64,000 nt of DNA from Okapia johnstoni (Eukaryota; Chordata; Mammalia; Artiodactyla; Giraffidae), in NCBI GenBank assembly GCA_024291935.2, contig CM044313.1, positions 86,985,001 to 87,049,000 on the forward strand. The letters are read 5' to 3'. The notes under the pieces were generated by a model. That model was not told where the DNA came from. It was given only the letters and a program-made list of their open reading frames with translations, and did not search any database. The translations under genes were made by a program, and so were the position numbers. Positions 22,196-34,109 of the stretch are shown here, in pieces. The first letter of the stretch is position 1; every line of letters begins with the position of its first letter.

Positions 22196-22940
22196 TTATT
22201 GTTGTTCAGTTGCTAAGTTGTGTCTTACTCTTTGCAACACCATTGACTGCAACATGCCAGGCTTCCCTGTCTATCATTATCTCCCAGAGTTTGCTCAAAC
22301 TCATGTCTGTTGAGTCTGTGACACCATCCAACCATCTCATCCTTGTGGCCTTCTCCTTTGCCTTAAATCTTTCCCACCATCAAGGTCTTTTCCAGTGAGT
22401 CAGCTCTTCGCATCAGGTGGTCAAAGGATTGGAGCTTCAGCTCCTTCATCAGTCCTTCCAATGAATATTCAGAGTTGATTTCCTTTAGGATTGACTGGTT
22501 TAATCTCCTTGCTGTCCAGGGGACTCTTAAGAGTCTGCTCTAGCACCACAGTTTGAAAGCATCAGTTCTCTGTTGCTTAGCCTTCTTTGTAGTCCAGCTC
22601 TCACATCTGTACATGACAAATGGAAAAACCATAGCTTTGGCTTTTTTGGTAAAATGATATTTCTGCTTTTTAATCACCATCTAGGTTTGTCATAGCTTTT
22701 CTTTCAAGGAACAAGTGTCTTTTAATTTCATGGCTGCAGTCACTGTTCGCAGTGATTTTGGAACCCCGCAAAAAAGGTCTATTACACTTTTCACTTTTTA
22801 CCTGTCTATTTGAAATGAAATAATAGGACCAGATGCCATGATCTAATTTTTTTGAATGTTGAGTTTTAAGCCAACTTTGTCACTCTCCTCTTTCATCCTC
22901 ATCAAGAGATTCTTTAGTCCCTCTAAATCTGTCATAATTG
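22196..22940 (-). mobile_element. BovB LINE, antisense
   Basis: Reversed BovB: tail ATTGTTGTTCAGTTGCTAAG, then CATCAGGTGGTCAAAGGATT, TTCATCAGTCCTTCCAATGA, ATTTCATGGCTGCAGTCACT and GAGTTTTAAGCCAACTTTGT. Stops near the motif-C region of RT (5'-truncated), so no active site remains. Diverged, with many frame breaks. Confidence 0.92.
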
Positions 22941-25033
22941 ATGACAACTTTCCATGAATAATTGTGATACACAATGCCAGTCAATTAGTGGCAACCTCAC
23001 TCTTCTGAAATGCTGCCAGTACTTGAACTCTACATTCATATAATCCTAGCAGGACAAACAGTGTGCTTTTTTTCAGATAGACAGTGCCCTACAGTACAGA
23101 TCTGCTACTTTGACCAAGAATAAACTCAGGTTTTATTCTGATATTGAATGTTAGCCTCATTCTTTGATAAATGAATCTTCCACCACATTATTTTGAAGCC
23201 TATCTTTTGGAAGCATTCTATATGAACTTTGAACATGAAAACATTATGACTAGGCATCTTGGCCAAATAGAGTTGTTGTTGTTTTTCACTGCCAAGTAAA
23301 TGTTTCTGTAGCCATCTGAGTTTTCAGTTATTTAAATATGCCTTAAATTCATTTTGCTATGTTAGGGTTTTTAAATGGTCCCCAGCCTTGAGAGAGAGAA
23401 AACAACAAAAGAGTAAATGACTGACAAAAACTTTTTCAAGAGTCTTTTCTTGAGGGTAGATTGGAAAAGTTTCAAAATTGTGATGTAACAAGATTAATTT
23501 AAAGGAAACTTCAAAAATGGAATCCAGGCATATTTTGAACAATTTTCTAGAATAGATCCAATATCCAAAGTAAGAGAACATAGTTTTGTTTTTGTAAGTG
23601 GGCTTAGACATGCAAAAAAGACTTGTTTGAAAACCTAAGTTAGAAAGGGTAATAATTTCTAAGGGAGATTTTCATCAAGCATGTAAACATTTTTAATAAG
23701 ATCTAAAGGGTTAAAAAGTATGAAAAATCAAAGAAAACTTATACTTCAAAATAAAATTACTGTTCCTTAAGAGAAAACAAGACTGATTTGTCTGCTATCC
23801 TCTGAGAACTGGAAATCGTTGGGTATGGATATCTTAGAGATTGCAAACTTCAAGGTCATTGGGGAAAACAAAAAAGGAATGTTAACTCTTGACTAAGAAT
23901 CAGATGGACAGATGTTAAAAATGTATAAAGTGATGCTACTTTGTAGGAGATTTTAGCCCCTACTAAAACTGTAGTATTTTTGTTGTTGTAGCCTATAATT
24001 GTTGTAGCTTTCTTTTAAATTCCCAAAGGAAATATAGATGCACAAAATACAGCTTTCTTATTGACATGTGTGATATTGTATCTAACCAATACTCTATAAA
24101 TATTGGCTCTCTCAAAGTGACAAAATCACTAGTGAAGTGAGAATGTTTGCTAATACTAAGTTCTTTTACATGTCCCAAAATTGAGATCATTATTAGAAGA
24201 ATATTCCTTAATTCTCTGTGACACAGCTTAAGTAAGATTAATAGTAAATTCATTTATAAATGGAACTACCACTTGTAAAATATCCTGTAGGAAATGTGTT
24301 AATAGAAGTTCAAATTTTTGTCCCCACAACCAAATTTGAATTGATTTTGACACCTTGACATTAGATACATACATTATTAATGTCTCAAGAAATAACCCAA
24401 TAATTAAAAATGACTGCAGATCTACTGGCCAAAGATTCTGCCAAATTATAAAATTTGGATCAGAGCTTATCATATTTCAGAGTAAGTCTTCCCCAATTAT
24501 AGCTATATTTTATGTGTATGAACATTTAGATCATGCTTTATTGAGATTTACACAACAACATGGCCCACTTTAAAAATCATAGCTTGTCATAACTTATCTC
24601 TTGATCCAAGAGCCAAAGCATATTCTCTATGCCTCTGCACAATGGCTTACTGGAATAAATTAAGCAAATTATCTTTAGATCTTATAGAATCATTTATAAT
24701 TTAATGGTAAATATCAATCCTTAATAAATGAAACCACCTGCCATTTTATGCCTTGAACAGGTAAAAACATTGCTGATTAGCATGTTGGAAAGGCTGCTGT
24801 TACAAAAGTTCTTGTGAAAAGATTTGTTTAAAAAAAACAGCAAAACAAATTCATAGATAAATTCAAATATCTCAACATAGATGCGTGGAATCTTACCTCA
24901 GTTCTAAAAGAAACCACTGGATATGGTCAGGTTGTAAAATCCATGGGGATAACTGATAACTCCACAGCAAACCTAGTGGCATCAGATAATTTCATGAATG
25001 TTTTCTAAAATTGTCATGAGATAACTTTTAACA

Positions 25034-25034
<1 letters not shown>
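22941..25034. other. Unassigned stretch (2.1 kb)
   Basis: No confident feature. Minus-strand frames at 23357-24473 (81-86 codons) show no recognisable domain. The last 260 bases may hold retroviral pol traces (see next entry). Confidence 0.4.

Positions 25035-25088
<54 letters not shown>
25035..25088. repeat. (TG)27 microsatellite
   Basis: Uninterrupted TG dinucleotide run of 54 bases at the 3' (left) end of the antisense SINE that follows. Probably polymorphic. Confidence 0.98.
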
Positions 25089-25091
<3 letters not shown>

Positions 25092-25237
25092 CTCCTCTGT
25101 TTATGGAATTTTTCAAATAAGAATACTGGAGTGAGTTGCCATTTCCTTCTCCTGGGGATCTTCCTGACCCTGGGATCAAACCTAGGTCTCCTGCTTTGCA
25201 GGCGGATTCTTTATCCACTGAGCTATGAAGGAAGCCC
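25089..25237 (-). mobile_element. Bov-tA SINE, antisense, tail replaced by TG repeat
   Basis: AGGCTCCTCTGTTTATGGAA, AGAATACTGGAGTGAGTTGC, GATCAAACCTAGGTCTCCTG and GAGCTATGAAGGAAGCCC. The usual reversed tail (GCTCAGTCGTGTCC region) is missing and the TG microsatellite stands in its place. Confidence 0.92.
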
Positions 25238-27467
25238 TAAACTTTAACAATAGGAATAGATTTAAAATGATATTAAGGAAATGTCACTAGGGAAATTTTT
25301 TTCTAACTTAACAGATGATATGATCATTCATGCATCAATTATATCCAATATAATTCTGAAATTGATGATAAAGGTGGAACATGGAAGTTGCCCAAAGGAA
25401 CACTTCAGCATGCCCAAGTGGATTTTATACATCTGCTTCCTCTGTTTGTTATGAATATGTAATATTGATAATGTTTATAATTTTATGAATATGTTGAAAT
25501 TTCACCTCAATAAGTCTAAATATAGTTCTTATGCTGTTTTTTATAAAGATTATCTAAGAGTTAGTCATCATTAAAAATTTAGGATGGCATTTGGTGAATA
25601 TTTTTCTCCATCAATATAAATGGACATGAATGTATACAAAGAATTATTGAGAAAGGTTATCAACTTTTGCTTTTCATGTTAGTAAATAAATGGATAAATG
25701 GCCAGTGTATGTCAATCAATTGAAAAATAATTTGAAGATCACAGTTTAAACCAGGAAAAATATTTGTCTGTCTATCTGTACTTCCTTTTAAATCCGAGTT
25801 TTCCAGATTCAAAGAACAGTTCTAACCTGAATTATCCACCTAAAAATAGGAAGAGGAAATATTAAAAAAAAAAAATTAGAAGGTAACCAAACTTAAATTA
25901 ATTTTCAAGCTATTTGTTCTATTTTTACATTTGGATTTATCCGCCAACCTTATATTCTGCATGCCACATTACCACAGGGTTAATCCTGGAAACAAGCTCT
26001 ATTCACTGGATTTTAGCTCTTCCATGGAGATTAGAAGGCCTGGCTATTCCATTATTGCTCATAAACATTTGAAATGGCAAGAAAAAATATATATAGAATA
26101 TATATTTTGAATAAATTAATAATGTGAGGAAATTCTCATCATAAATATTATGTGACACATGATATTATAGAAAAAAAAAACATTAGCATATGTTAAATGT
26201 CTCAAGTGTTGGTTTGTGTGTTTAGGCCCAGGAAAATAACTAGTAACAAACATTAAAACTTCAATACTCAATATCCCTGAAAGATAGTAATATAGTTGAC
26301 TTTTATTGTATTTTATATTTCCATGGTTTACAATTTGTCCATGACAACCATATATTTTGTTATTAGTAGCAAATGTAAATAAAGATATTTAAATTTAAGT
26401 ATAAATTTGTCATAATGATTCAGATATATTTAAGGTACATTTAAAATTGGTACATTTCTTGTTTTAACATTAACAAATGTTCTTATAAAATATTTAATAT
26501 TTTATAGCACAAGTAATTTTCAGTTATAGCAAGTGCTTGTTTCATAGTGCAAAATAAAACATGGAAAGATTTAGGTAGTTTTGCAGCCACTTAAATACTA
26601 AAAGAGCAAGATTGTATATATTATCAGTTTCTAGTCAGCCAAACTTTAAACATTTAAAAAAGTTTTGTTAACTTATTTTGTTGTTGTTGAATGGAAAATA
26701 TATATATATATATATATATATAGCTATGTATTTACATAGCTTTCTATACAGATAGATAGCTATAGATAGAATTTTTTGTGTGTGAGGGGTTTTTAACCTT
26801 TATAAATGATAAACTGAAGAAAACTCACCAAAGTAAACACTCTGTTGTTAAAAAAAATGAAATCCCTTATGCTAAAGTTGTTTATATTTTCTAGTAAAAA
26901 AATGATTGTTACTATTTCACTAAAAATGATTATTCATGAACACTTTGATACTATTAGAATCTACAAAGACATATAAAAATAAAATTAAAAATTGATGGCA
27001 TGCAATTTAATAATTTCAAGCGTTATCAAACTAATAGAAGTTTAGAGAGTACATAGTAATTCAAAAGTCAACTCCAATATTTTTCTAGAATATAAACATC
27101 TTTAGTTTTGTAGGAGGTGATTAACAGTGGTATGAGTTTAGAGGTTTGAGATAGGATTCTAAGTTGTGTGAATGTAAGAGTGAGAAGGAGAAAGACAATA
27201 AGTGCTGGCAGGGAGAGAGAGAGGCAATACTCTGTGTGAGTGCATGTGTGTATGTGTGTGTGTATGGGGGGGGCATTAGTGTTTCACATCCAATAAGCAT
27301 GAATATGTCTAAGAGTGGACGAACATGAGGTTATGTGGGTGCATGTGTGAGTGAAAGGGTGCTCTAGGTATGCAAGTGTTAGTCATTACACTGTTCTGTA
27401 AAAAGTAAAATCTGCGACTATGGATGAAAAATGCTTCCTCTTAAAGATCCACAGTGTATGTTTATAC
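25238..27467. other. Unassigned AT-rich stretch (2.2 kb)
   Basis: No gene or interspersed repeat recognised, apart from the tentative integrase scrap near 25370. Includes an (AT)n run at 26697-26722, GATA-like words at 26749-26769, a TG-rich tract near 27241-27262 and a G7 run at 27267-27273. Confidence 0.45.
26697..26722. repeat. (AT)13 microsatellite
   Basis: Pure AT dinucleotide run, followed by a short GATAGATAGC tract at about 26750. Confidence 0.95.
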
Positions 27468-27806
27468 GGGAAGGTTTGTTTTTGTTTTTGTTTTGAGTTT
27501 ATTGTTGGCTGTGCTGTGATGGGTCTTTGTTACTGTGTGTGGATTTTTCCTAGTAATGGAGAGTGAGACTACTCTCTATTTGTAGTGTGCAGGATTTTCA
27601 TTGTGGTGAATTCTCTTGCAGTGGAGCGTGGGCTCTAGGTGCATGAGCTTCAGTAGCTGTAGCTCTTGGGCTCCAGAGCACTGACTTAGTAATTGTGGTG
27701 CATGGGCTTATTTATTCTGCAGTATGTGGGATCTTCCCTGACCAGGAATCAAACTGGTTCCCAACGTTGCAAGACAGATTCTTAACCACTGGACTACCAG
27801 GGAAGA
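27468..27806 (-). mobile_element. CHR-2-type tRNA-derived SINE, antisense
   Basis: Left end is a reversed A-rich tail (TTTGTTTTTGTTTTTGTTTT). Then TTTATTGTTGGCTGTGCTGT, GGGTCTTTGTTACTGTGTGT, GAGCGTGGGCTCTAGGTGCA, CTTCAGTAGCTGTAGCTCTT, GTGGGATCTTCCCTGACCAG and TTCTTAACCACTGGACTACC, ending AGGGAAGAC. This block order is that of the cetartiodactyl CHR SINE family, older than Bov-tA. Confidence 0.85.
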
Positions 27807-29023
27807 CTAAGAGAGTCTTTTTAAATAAATGTGTTTAAAGCTTTAATGAAAACTTACTTGAACAAGGGATATTTGTATTCATGCAAAACATACTGATAGA
27901 CTACTGAACTGGAAAGGAACATACTTTTGTAAACAAGTGTGTATGACTAGGACATTACATGCTGAGAAACCGTGTGGGCCCTGTCTATCTTGCAGTGTGA
28001 CTCCACAACAGAGCAGGATTTGTGGAGGCTAGGGGGTGGGGCCAGTGATCAGCTGTAAAGAACAAAGAAGTTTTGCACCCAAGACTCTATCTGAGCAGAG
28101 CAAGGGAAACAATTGTGGACATCTACAGAGGCAGTGTATTAGAGATAGCTGGGACCTCTGTCAGCAGTCAACATGAGTCAAGAGCCCTCATGGTCCCTTT
28201 TGCTTCAGCATTCCCTCTTTCTAGGGCAAGGGTCCTGGTGCTGGGAGAGGAGACATCACATGCTTAAAGGTAACACAGTCAGCTCAGGCATGAATCTCAG
28301 GACTTCTGCTTGGGACCAGATCCTGCCCCTCAGATGATGGTGACAGGCACTGAACATAGGGGAAATCCTAGCTCACACCCAGCTACAGCTCTAGCCCCTC
28401 CATCTCTAGCCCCACACTTACTAAGGGGATAGCTTCCAGTATGCCCTGAGGAATGATGTGACTTAGCTTACATCAAATCCAGCTCTCCAACCAAAGTCTT
28501 TGGTAACATGCAGTCTGTATAGGGATGCTCCCAGATAAGAACACCCTTTTAGACCACAATAGGTAACTGTTTCAATTAAACTCATAGATAAAAAGAAGAT
28601 AAGCAAAAGGAAAGGTAGAGGAACTGCTCTCAGTTGAAACAATAAGAGAAAACCCAAAAGAATAGTGAAATAGAAATAATTTACCAGGTAAAGGATTCAA
28701 AGCATTGGTAATAAAAATGTTAACTGAATTAGGGAGAAAAGAATAGATGAACACAGTGAGAATTCTAACAAGGAACTAGAAAATATTTAAAAACAGACCC
28801 AACCAGAAACAAAGAATTCAATGACTGAAAAAAAAAAAAAAAGAAGGAATAAATAGCAGACTAAGAATAACACATAAGTGATCTGCAAGATAGAAAAATA
28901 GAAACTACTCGATCAGACTGACTAGTACCGGAAAAAAAAACCAAAAAACAGCAAATAAAAGTTTAAGTGATCTCAGGGTAAACATTAAGCCTAGTAACAC
29001 TCATAGGAATCTGAGAAGAAAAG

Positions 29024-29229
29024 TGAAGTAAAATGCTCAGTCATGTCCGACTCTTTGCGACCTCATAGACTGAGGCCTACCAGGCTCCTTGGTCCATGGA
29101 ATTTTTCAGGTAAGACTACTGGAGTGGGTTGCCATTTCCTTCTCCAGGGGATCTTCCCAACACAGGAATCAAACCCGGGTCTCCCTCATTGCAGGCTGAT
29201 GCTTGACCGTCTGAGCCACAAGGGAAGCA
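29024..29229 (-). mobile_element. Bov-tA SINE, antisense, inserted in L1 ORF1
   Basis: GTGAAGTAAAATGCTCAGTC, CTCTTTGCGACCTCATAGAC, CTACTGGAGTGGGTTGCCAT and CTGAGCCACAAGGGAAGC. A perfect 10-base target duplication, AGAAGAAAAG, flanks it at 29014-29023 and 29230-29239. The L1 reads across when it is removed. Confidence 0.96.
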
Positions 29230-29239
29230 AGAAGAAAAG

Positions 29240-29600
29240 AGGTATAGAAAATGTGTTTGAGGAAATTATGGGTGAAGTCCTTCCGAATCTGAAGAAAGAA
29301 ACAGATATCCATGTAGAGAAGTGTGTAGAGTTCCAAACAAGATGAACACAAACAGACAGACACCAAGACATATCATAATTAAAAATGTCAAATTTAAAGA
29401 TAATTTTAAAGGAATCAAGAGAAAAATAGTCATATATATAAGGAAACTCACAAAACCTATCAGCTGATTTCACTGCCCAAAATTGCAGGCCAAAAAGGAT
29501 CATGATATATTCAAAAGGCAGAAGTGAAAAACCTGCAACCTAGAATAACTAGCCAGTAAGATTATCATTTAGAATTGAAAGAGAGTTAAAGAACTGAGAT
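29240..29600 (+). pseudogene. L1 ORF1p remnant (RRM/C-terminal part)
   Basis: Translated pieces resemble the L1 ORF1 RNA-binding protein: ENVFEEIMGEVLPNLKKETD (29250-29310), then KMSNLK and LSADFTAQNC in shifting frames, then an RIEG-like block. Frameshifts and stops are common and the N-terminal coiled-coil part is separated by a SINE. ORF1p binds L1 RNA in active elements; here it is dead. Confidence 0.65.
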
Positions 29601-29913
29601 AAGGAAAAGCTAACAGAGTTTATGAATACTAAACTTACTCTAAAAGAAATGATAAAATTTCTCCTCTGAGTAGAAAAGAAATAATAATTTATAAGAGAAG
29701 AAAAGGCCCATTGGTACTTAGGAAAGGTGAATATATATTAAGGACTGAGGATCAAACACGTAAATATGCCATTATAAAGATTAAAAATAAGAAAATGCAA
29801 CTGTAACTACCATAAACAGTTAAGGATTAAACATTAATATATAAAATATGACATCAAAAACTCAAAATGTTGGTCTTTTAGAGTGTTTTTGTACTTAATG
29901 ATTATCCAGCAGA

Positions 29914-30178
29914 TTCCGGCAATCTTGATTCCAGCTTGTGCTTCATCCAGCCCAGCATTTCGCGTGATGTATTCTGCATATAAGTTAAATAAGCAGGGTG
30001 ACAATATACAGCCTTGACATATTCCTTTCCCAGTTTGGAACCAGTTAGTTGTTCCATGTCCAGTTCTAACTGTTGCTTCCTGACTTATATACAAATTTCT
30101 CAAGAGGCAGATCAGGTGATCTGGTATTCCCATATCTTTAAGAATTTTCCACAGTTTGTTGTGATCCACACAGTCAAA
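29914..30178 (-). mobile_element. BovB LINE internal fragment, antisense
   Basis: Reversed RT core: TTCCGGCAATCTTGATTCCA, CAGCAGGGTGACAATATACA reading on to GCCTTGACATATTCC, AATTTTCCACAGTTTGTTGT. The minus translation shows MDHNKLWKILKDMGIPDHL and GICQGCILSPCLFNLYAEYI (motif B). It lacks both the 5' part and the whole 3' end, unusual for a LINE insertion. Confidence 0.9.
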
Positions 30179-31172
30179 TCAGTGTGGATACCAAGACACG
30201 ACTATAATTCTCTCATCTACTCATTTTGAAATGATTCCACTATGATGATGACATCAAGAGCTTCATGGTGTTTCTGTGTTACTGGTAACAAATAGGACAT
30301 TATAGATTGATGAAACTCATGCTAGTTTGCTACAGGTGAGTTTTAACCTCTTGCTGAATTCTCCATTGTTTAACAGATACTAAGTTACTAAATTGTTAAC
30401 ATTGTAAATAAAACTTTTGGGAAGATTAAAAGATAAAATTCCTGGTTTATCTGTTTCTTTTTTGGTTTGATTTGAATATGCTTTTGAAAATGGTTATGAT
30501 GGAGGACTTTTAATCATAATGATGAAAAACCAAAACTTTAAAATCAGTAAATTTTTTATGTAGAACATTGTCCTTCCAGATTTCCTTTATATACTTTATT
30601 ATATGATGCTTCAAAAACTTAATTAAAATATTTGAACATTATTTTGCACATATTCTGTGGAAACTAGTTTTTTTTTTTCTTTTTGTTCCCTATAAAAAAG
30701 TCAAAGCATCTATATTTGGATTCTCTGCAACACCCCCCCCCCCCTTCCCTATTGGGAACATCCTATTGCTTGAAAGAATGCATTGGTTATGCAAAAGGAA
30801 ATTAGAGCTATGAAATACATTTGATGACGATTTTCAGCTTAGAGTTTCTGACCCTTGCTATTGCTGTCAGTGACAGAGTTCTCATCGATACAGGAGGCTT
30901 ATTACAGAATGTACAGGTCACCTAGATTGAATCAGGGCTTTAGCGCTACCTTTTACAGTAAATGTTATTATATCAAACTTTTCAGATATAGACACTGATA
31001 TTGATATATACTGATATAGTTATAATGAAGTGTGGGTATTGCTGGGGATATCTTGGTTCCAAAGTCATAGGAGCAAAAAATGTGTTACATGGAGAATGAT
31101 TAAGAGGTATGTATGAAATCTTAGGCATTAACTCCAATGTTTATCTTTACACCATTAATTAATGACCAAATA
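30179..31172. other. Unassigned stretch
   Basis: No repeat or gene recognised. A C12 homopolymer occurs at 30733-30744. Confidence 0.5.
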
Positions 31173-31402
31173 AGGGCTTCCCAGGTGGCTCACTGTTAAA
31201 GAATCTCCCAGCCAATGCAGAAGATGCAGGAGGCATGGGTTTGCTCCCTGGATTGGGAAGATCGCCTGGAGTAGGAAATTGTACCTCCCTTCAGTATTCT
31301 TGCCTGGAGAATCCCATGGAGAGAGGAGCCTGAGGTGCTGCGGTCCATGGGATAGCAAAGAGCCTGACACAACATAGCAACTGAGCATACACCTATGCAC
31401 AC
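31173..31402 (+). mobile_element. Bov-tA SINE with target-site duplication
   Basis: GGGCTTCCCAGGTGGCTCAC, AAGAATCTCCCAGCCAATGC, GATTGGGAAGATCGCCTGGA, CAGTATTCTTGCCTGGAGAA, TAGCAAAGAGCCTGACACAA. Contains a short duplication (GCAGAAGATGCAGGAG) in the 5' half. The flanks AATGACCAAATA (31161-31172) and AATGACTGAATA (31403-31414) look like its target duplication. Confidence 0.94.
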
Positions 31403-31414
31403 AATGACTGAATA

Positions 31415-32004
31415 GGATATTCTCTCATCTTGACACTCAACGCTTGAGAGTCTTCTCCCTTGATAGGTGAAAGATTTGTAATGAAGAGCAAATGAAGATA
31501 TTAATATAAAAATTTGGAATTTATATTTACTTATTAGTTTATAACATTTATATGAATCCTAAATACTTACTTTTCAGTTATTCAGGAGTAAACCTCAAAT
31601 GCTTAGGTAATTTTGTTAATGAAAAATAACAGGAATCCTTCCGGGATACAAGATGTATCTTTTGCTGCTACTCCTTTCAAAGAACAATAATAAGAGAAAA
31701 TGGCTTTTTGACATCCTGAAATTTCATCATGCACTCTTGTATTTGTTAATGCTGTTCACTCCCTTTTAGATAACTGTGATTTCTATTCATTCTGTTATCA
31801 ACATAAATATCTGCCAGCATGAAAATTATTCAGACTATCCTCTCAACCAAATTCCTTCAAAAACTGAAATAAGAAAGTGAACAAAAACTTGGTTGACTTC
31901 AGTAAAGAGGATTATAATTTTGTTTCTGCTCAACATTATAGTTCCGACTGTATCTGGTCATTTATTTCTTTTACAAATGCCTAGAATGCCTAGGCACTTT
32001 CCCA
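31415..32004. other. Unassigned stretch
   Basis: No feature recognised. AT-rich. Confidence 0.5.
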
Positions 32005-33075
32005 TTTCAAAGGTAATTATTTTGGATAATAAATCTTTGTCCAACATATAGTTTGCAAAAGTTTTGTCTCATTTTCTAGTTTGCCTTTTCATTTTGTTGT
32101 TTATTTTTCTGTGCAGAGGCTTTTAAGTTTGATGTAGCCCCATTTGCTAGTTTTGCTTTTGTTTTATTTTTTGTGGTTTTAGCAACATATTAAAAAACTT
32201 TTTTCCAAGACTAATGTCAAGGAACATCTTTCTTTAGTTTTCTTCTAAGAGTTTTATGAGGTTTTACATTTCAGTCTTTGGTTCAAGTTAATATTGTGTG
32301 TGGTGTATGATAGGGGTACAATTTCATTTTGCGTTTATCCAGTTTTCTCAGTGCCATTAATGAAAATTGGCTCAATGACTGTGGAAACTATTATGGAGTT
32401 TACTAAATAAATTAAAAATAGATCTACCATATGGGCAGATTGGTATAAGAGCAATTGGTATAAGTGCAATTCCACTTATATCTAAAAAAAAGGAGAACAG
32501 GATTTCAAGGAGATATATGCACTCCCATGTTGATTGTAGCATTATTCACAGTAGCCAAGAAATGGAAAAAAAACCTAAGTGTTCAATAATGGATGAATAA
32601 AAACATGCAAATATAAGAAAGGACTTCATCTTGCCATTTACAACAATATAGATGGACCTAGAGCATAATATGCTAAGTGAGATGTCAGAGAAAGATAAGA
32701 ACTGTATCATAGCACTTATATGTGGAATCTAAAAGATCCAGACTCCTAAAAACAGAGTAAAATGATGATTACCACAGGATGAGGAGTGGGGCATAGGCCA
32801 GGTATTGTTTAAGGGTAAAAACTTAAGAAGAATAATAAATAGTCCTACAGATCTAAAGCACAGTATAGTAAATATAGACAATATTGCATTATAGTTATCA
32901 AACTTGCTAAAAGATTAGAACTTAATTATTTCAATCACTAAAAGATTTGACAATAATGTAAAGTGTCAGAGGTGTTAATTAGAGCTACCATGGCAATTGC
33001 ATTATAATATATAACATAACATAGTAACATGTTACATACCTTAAATTTATACAATGTTGTATGTGAAACATATTT
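32005..33075 (+). mobile_element. 5'-inverted L1 3' end
   Basis: The left part (32005-32360) is antisense L1 ORF2/3' sequence (TTTGCCTTTTCATTTTGTTG, GCAGAGGCTTTTAAGTTTGA, ATCCAGTTTTCTCAG). At about 32360-32366 it switches to sense L1: CTGTGGAAACTATTATGGAG, AATAGATCTACCATATG, GCATTATTCACAGTAGCCAA, AATATAGATGGACCTAGAGC, ATGTGGAATCTAAAAGATCC, and a 3' UTR-like end with CCTTAAATTTATACAATGTT. This inverted-then-sense layout is what twin priming leaves behind. No frames survive. Confidence 0.7.
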
Positions 33076-34109
33076 CGGGTATAATAGATTATATGAAAAT
33101 ATTCATGTCTCGAAGTATGGACCATATCAAGGATATTCGTGTATGTGTAAATGATTACATGAACATACTCTCAAGTTAAATCATGATAACTTATGTAACA
33201 ATCATTAATGAACTTAAATGTTAGAAACTACTTACTCATACTGCCTTGTTCATAATAGTAAAAGTTTTTTAAAGTGTCTCTGGGAGTAGAGGCTCTGATG
33301 ACTTTTTTGTTCCCTGCTTTTTAAAAATAGTGTGTTTGGTGAGAACTTAAAGACTATCACTTTCATTAGCCAGACAGTATTTTTAATCACAAATTCTTAA
33401 AGCCAAATAGATCCTGACATTGGGCTTACAATTTCTCTACCCCCCCCAATAAGCTTTCCTTTTGCACATCTACTGAAAAGCAACTACACATTAATCAAGT
33501 TCATCAGGTTGTAGGATTGATTTGCGCACTTATTTCCTACTATTTAAAACTGTCATTATTTTTTTCCCTATGTTTTATTTTAAGCTCCGTCAGTCATTAC
33601 TCAATAAACTTATATTCTACTTTATAGTTGAAAATATGCTGATAATTACATATAAATGAATGACTGATGGATAAAAAAATCAACTTAAGTATTTACTTCA
33701 TAACAGTATATTAAATAGGTGAAGAAAAGACATAGAGTGTCAATTTAAATGAATATACAAATCTATAAGTAGTTGTCAAATTCCTTTATAAATCTGTGAC
33801 TCTAAACTTTAAACATAAACTTTGTATCTCATATCCTTTATACCTTTCGTTATTTGTGTTTATTGCAAATAACTTTAAAAAATAATAATTTTGACAAAAA
33901 TCTCACTTCTAAAAGTGTATGAGTTATCTATCTCAGTGTGTCTCACCACACCGAAACTGAAAGCAAGTATTTAAGTTGTTGCCAGATTATTAAGTGGGTC
34001 ATGTTTTGGCTACTCTGTGCTCAACTCAGAGGTCTGCTTGTTTGGTGTGATATAATAACAAAATCACCTTCATCTTGTGGTGTGTTATCTAAGATTGCCT
34101 CATTCACAT
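33076..34109. other. Unassigned stretch
   Basis: No repeat or gene recognised. A C9 run occurs near 33441. AT-rich. Confidence 0.5.

Larger units (their letters stand above)
24775..25450 (+). pseudogene. Possible scraps of retroviral integrase (tentative)
   Basis: Two short translated blocks resemble class I retroviral integrase: one near 24785-24825 (KAAVTKVLVKRF), followed in the same direction near 24925-24960 by GQVVKSMGITDN, and one near 25370-25435 (GTWKLPKGTLQHAQVDF). In a real integrase the last block comes first, so order is scrambled. A microsatellite and SINE lie between. Stops are frequent. These could be chance matches. Confidence 0.25.
27950..29913 (+). mobile_element. L1 5' UTR/ORF1 region, sense
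   Basis: A GC-richer 5' part (27950-28560), then typical ORF1 blocks: AGGATTCAAAGCATTGGTAA, GATGAACACAGTGAGAATTC, AAGAATTCAATGACTGAAAA, CAAACAAGATGAACACAAAC, CACCAAGACATATCATAATT and CTATCAGCTGATTTCACTGC. It ends near the BovB scrap at 29914. ORF2 is not present. This is the same region of L1 as the antisense copy at 2790-6484 but in the opposite orientation. The 5' boundary is uncertain. Confidence 0.7.

Noticed and set aside
27950..28460. GC-richer block as a promoter or CpG island
   Set aside because: It leads collinearly into L1 ORF1 sequence and fits an L1 5' UTR; CpG is sparse.
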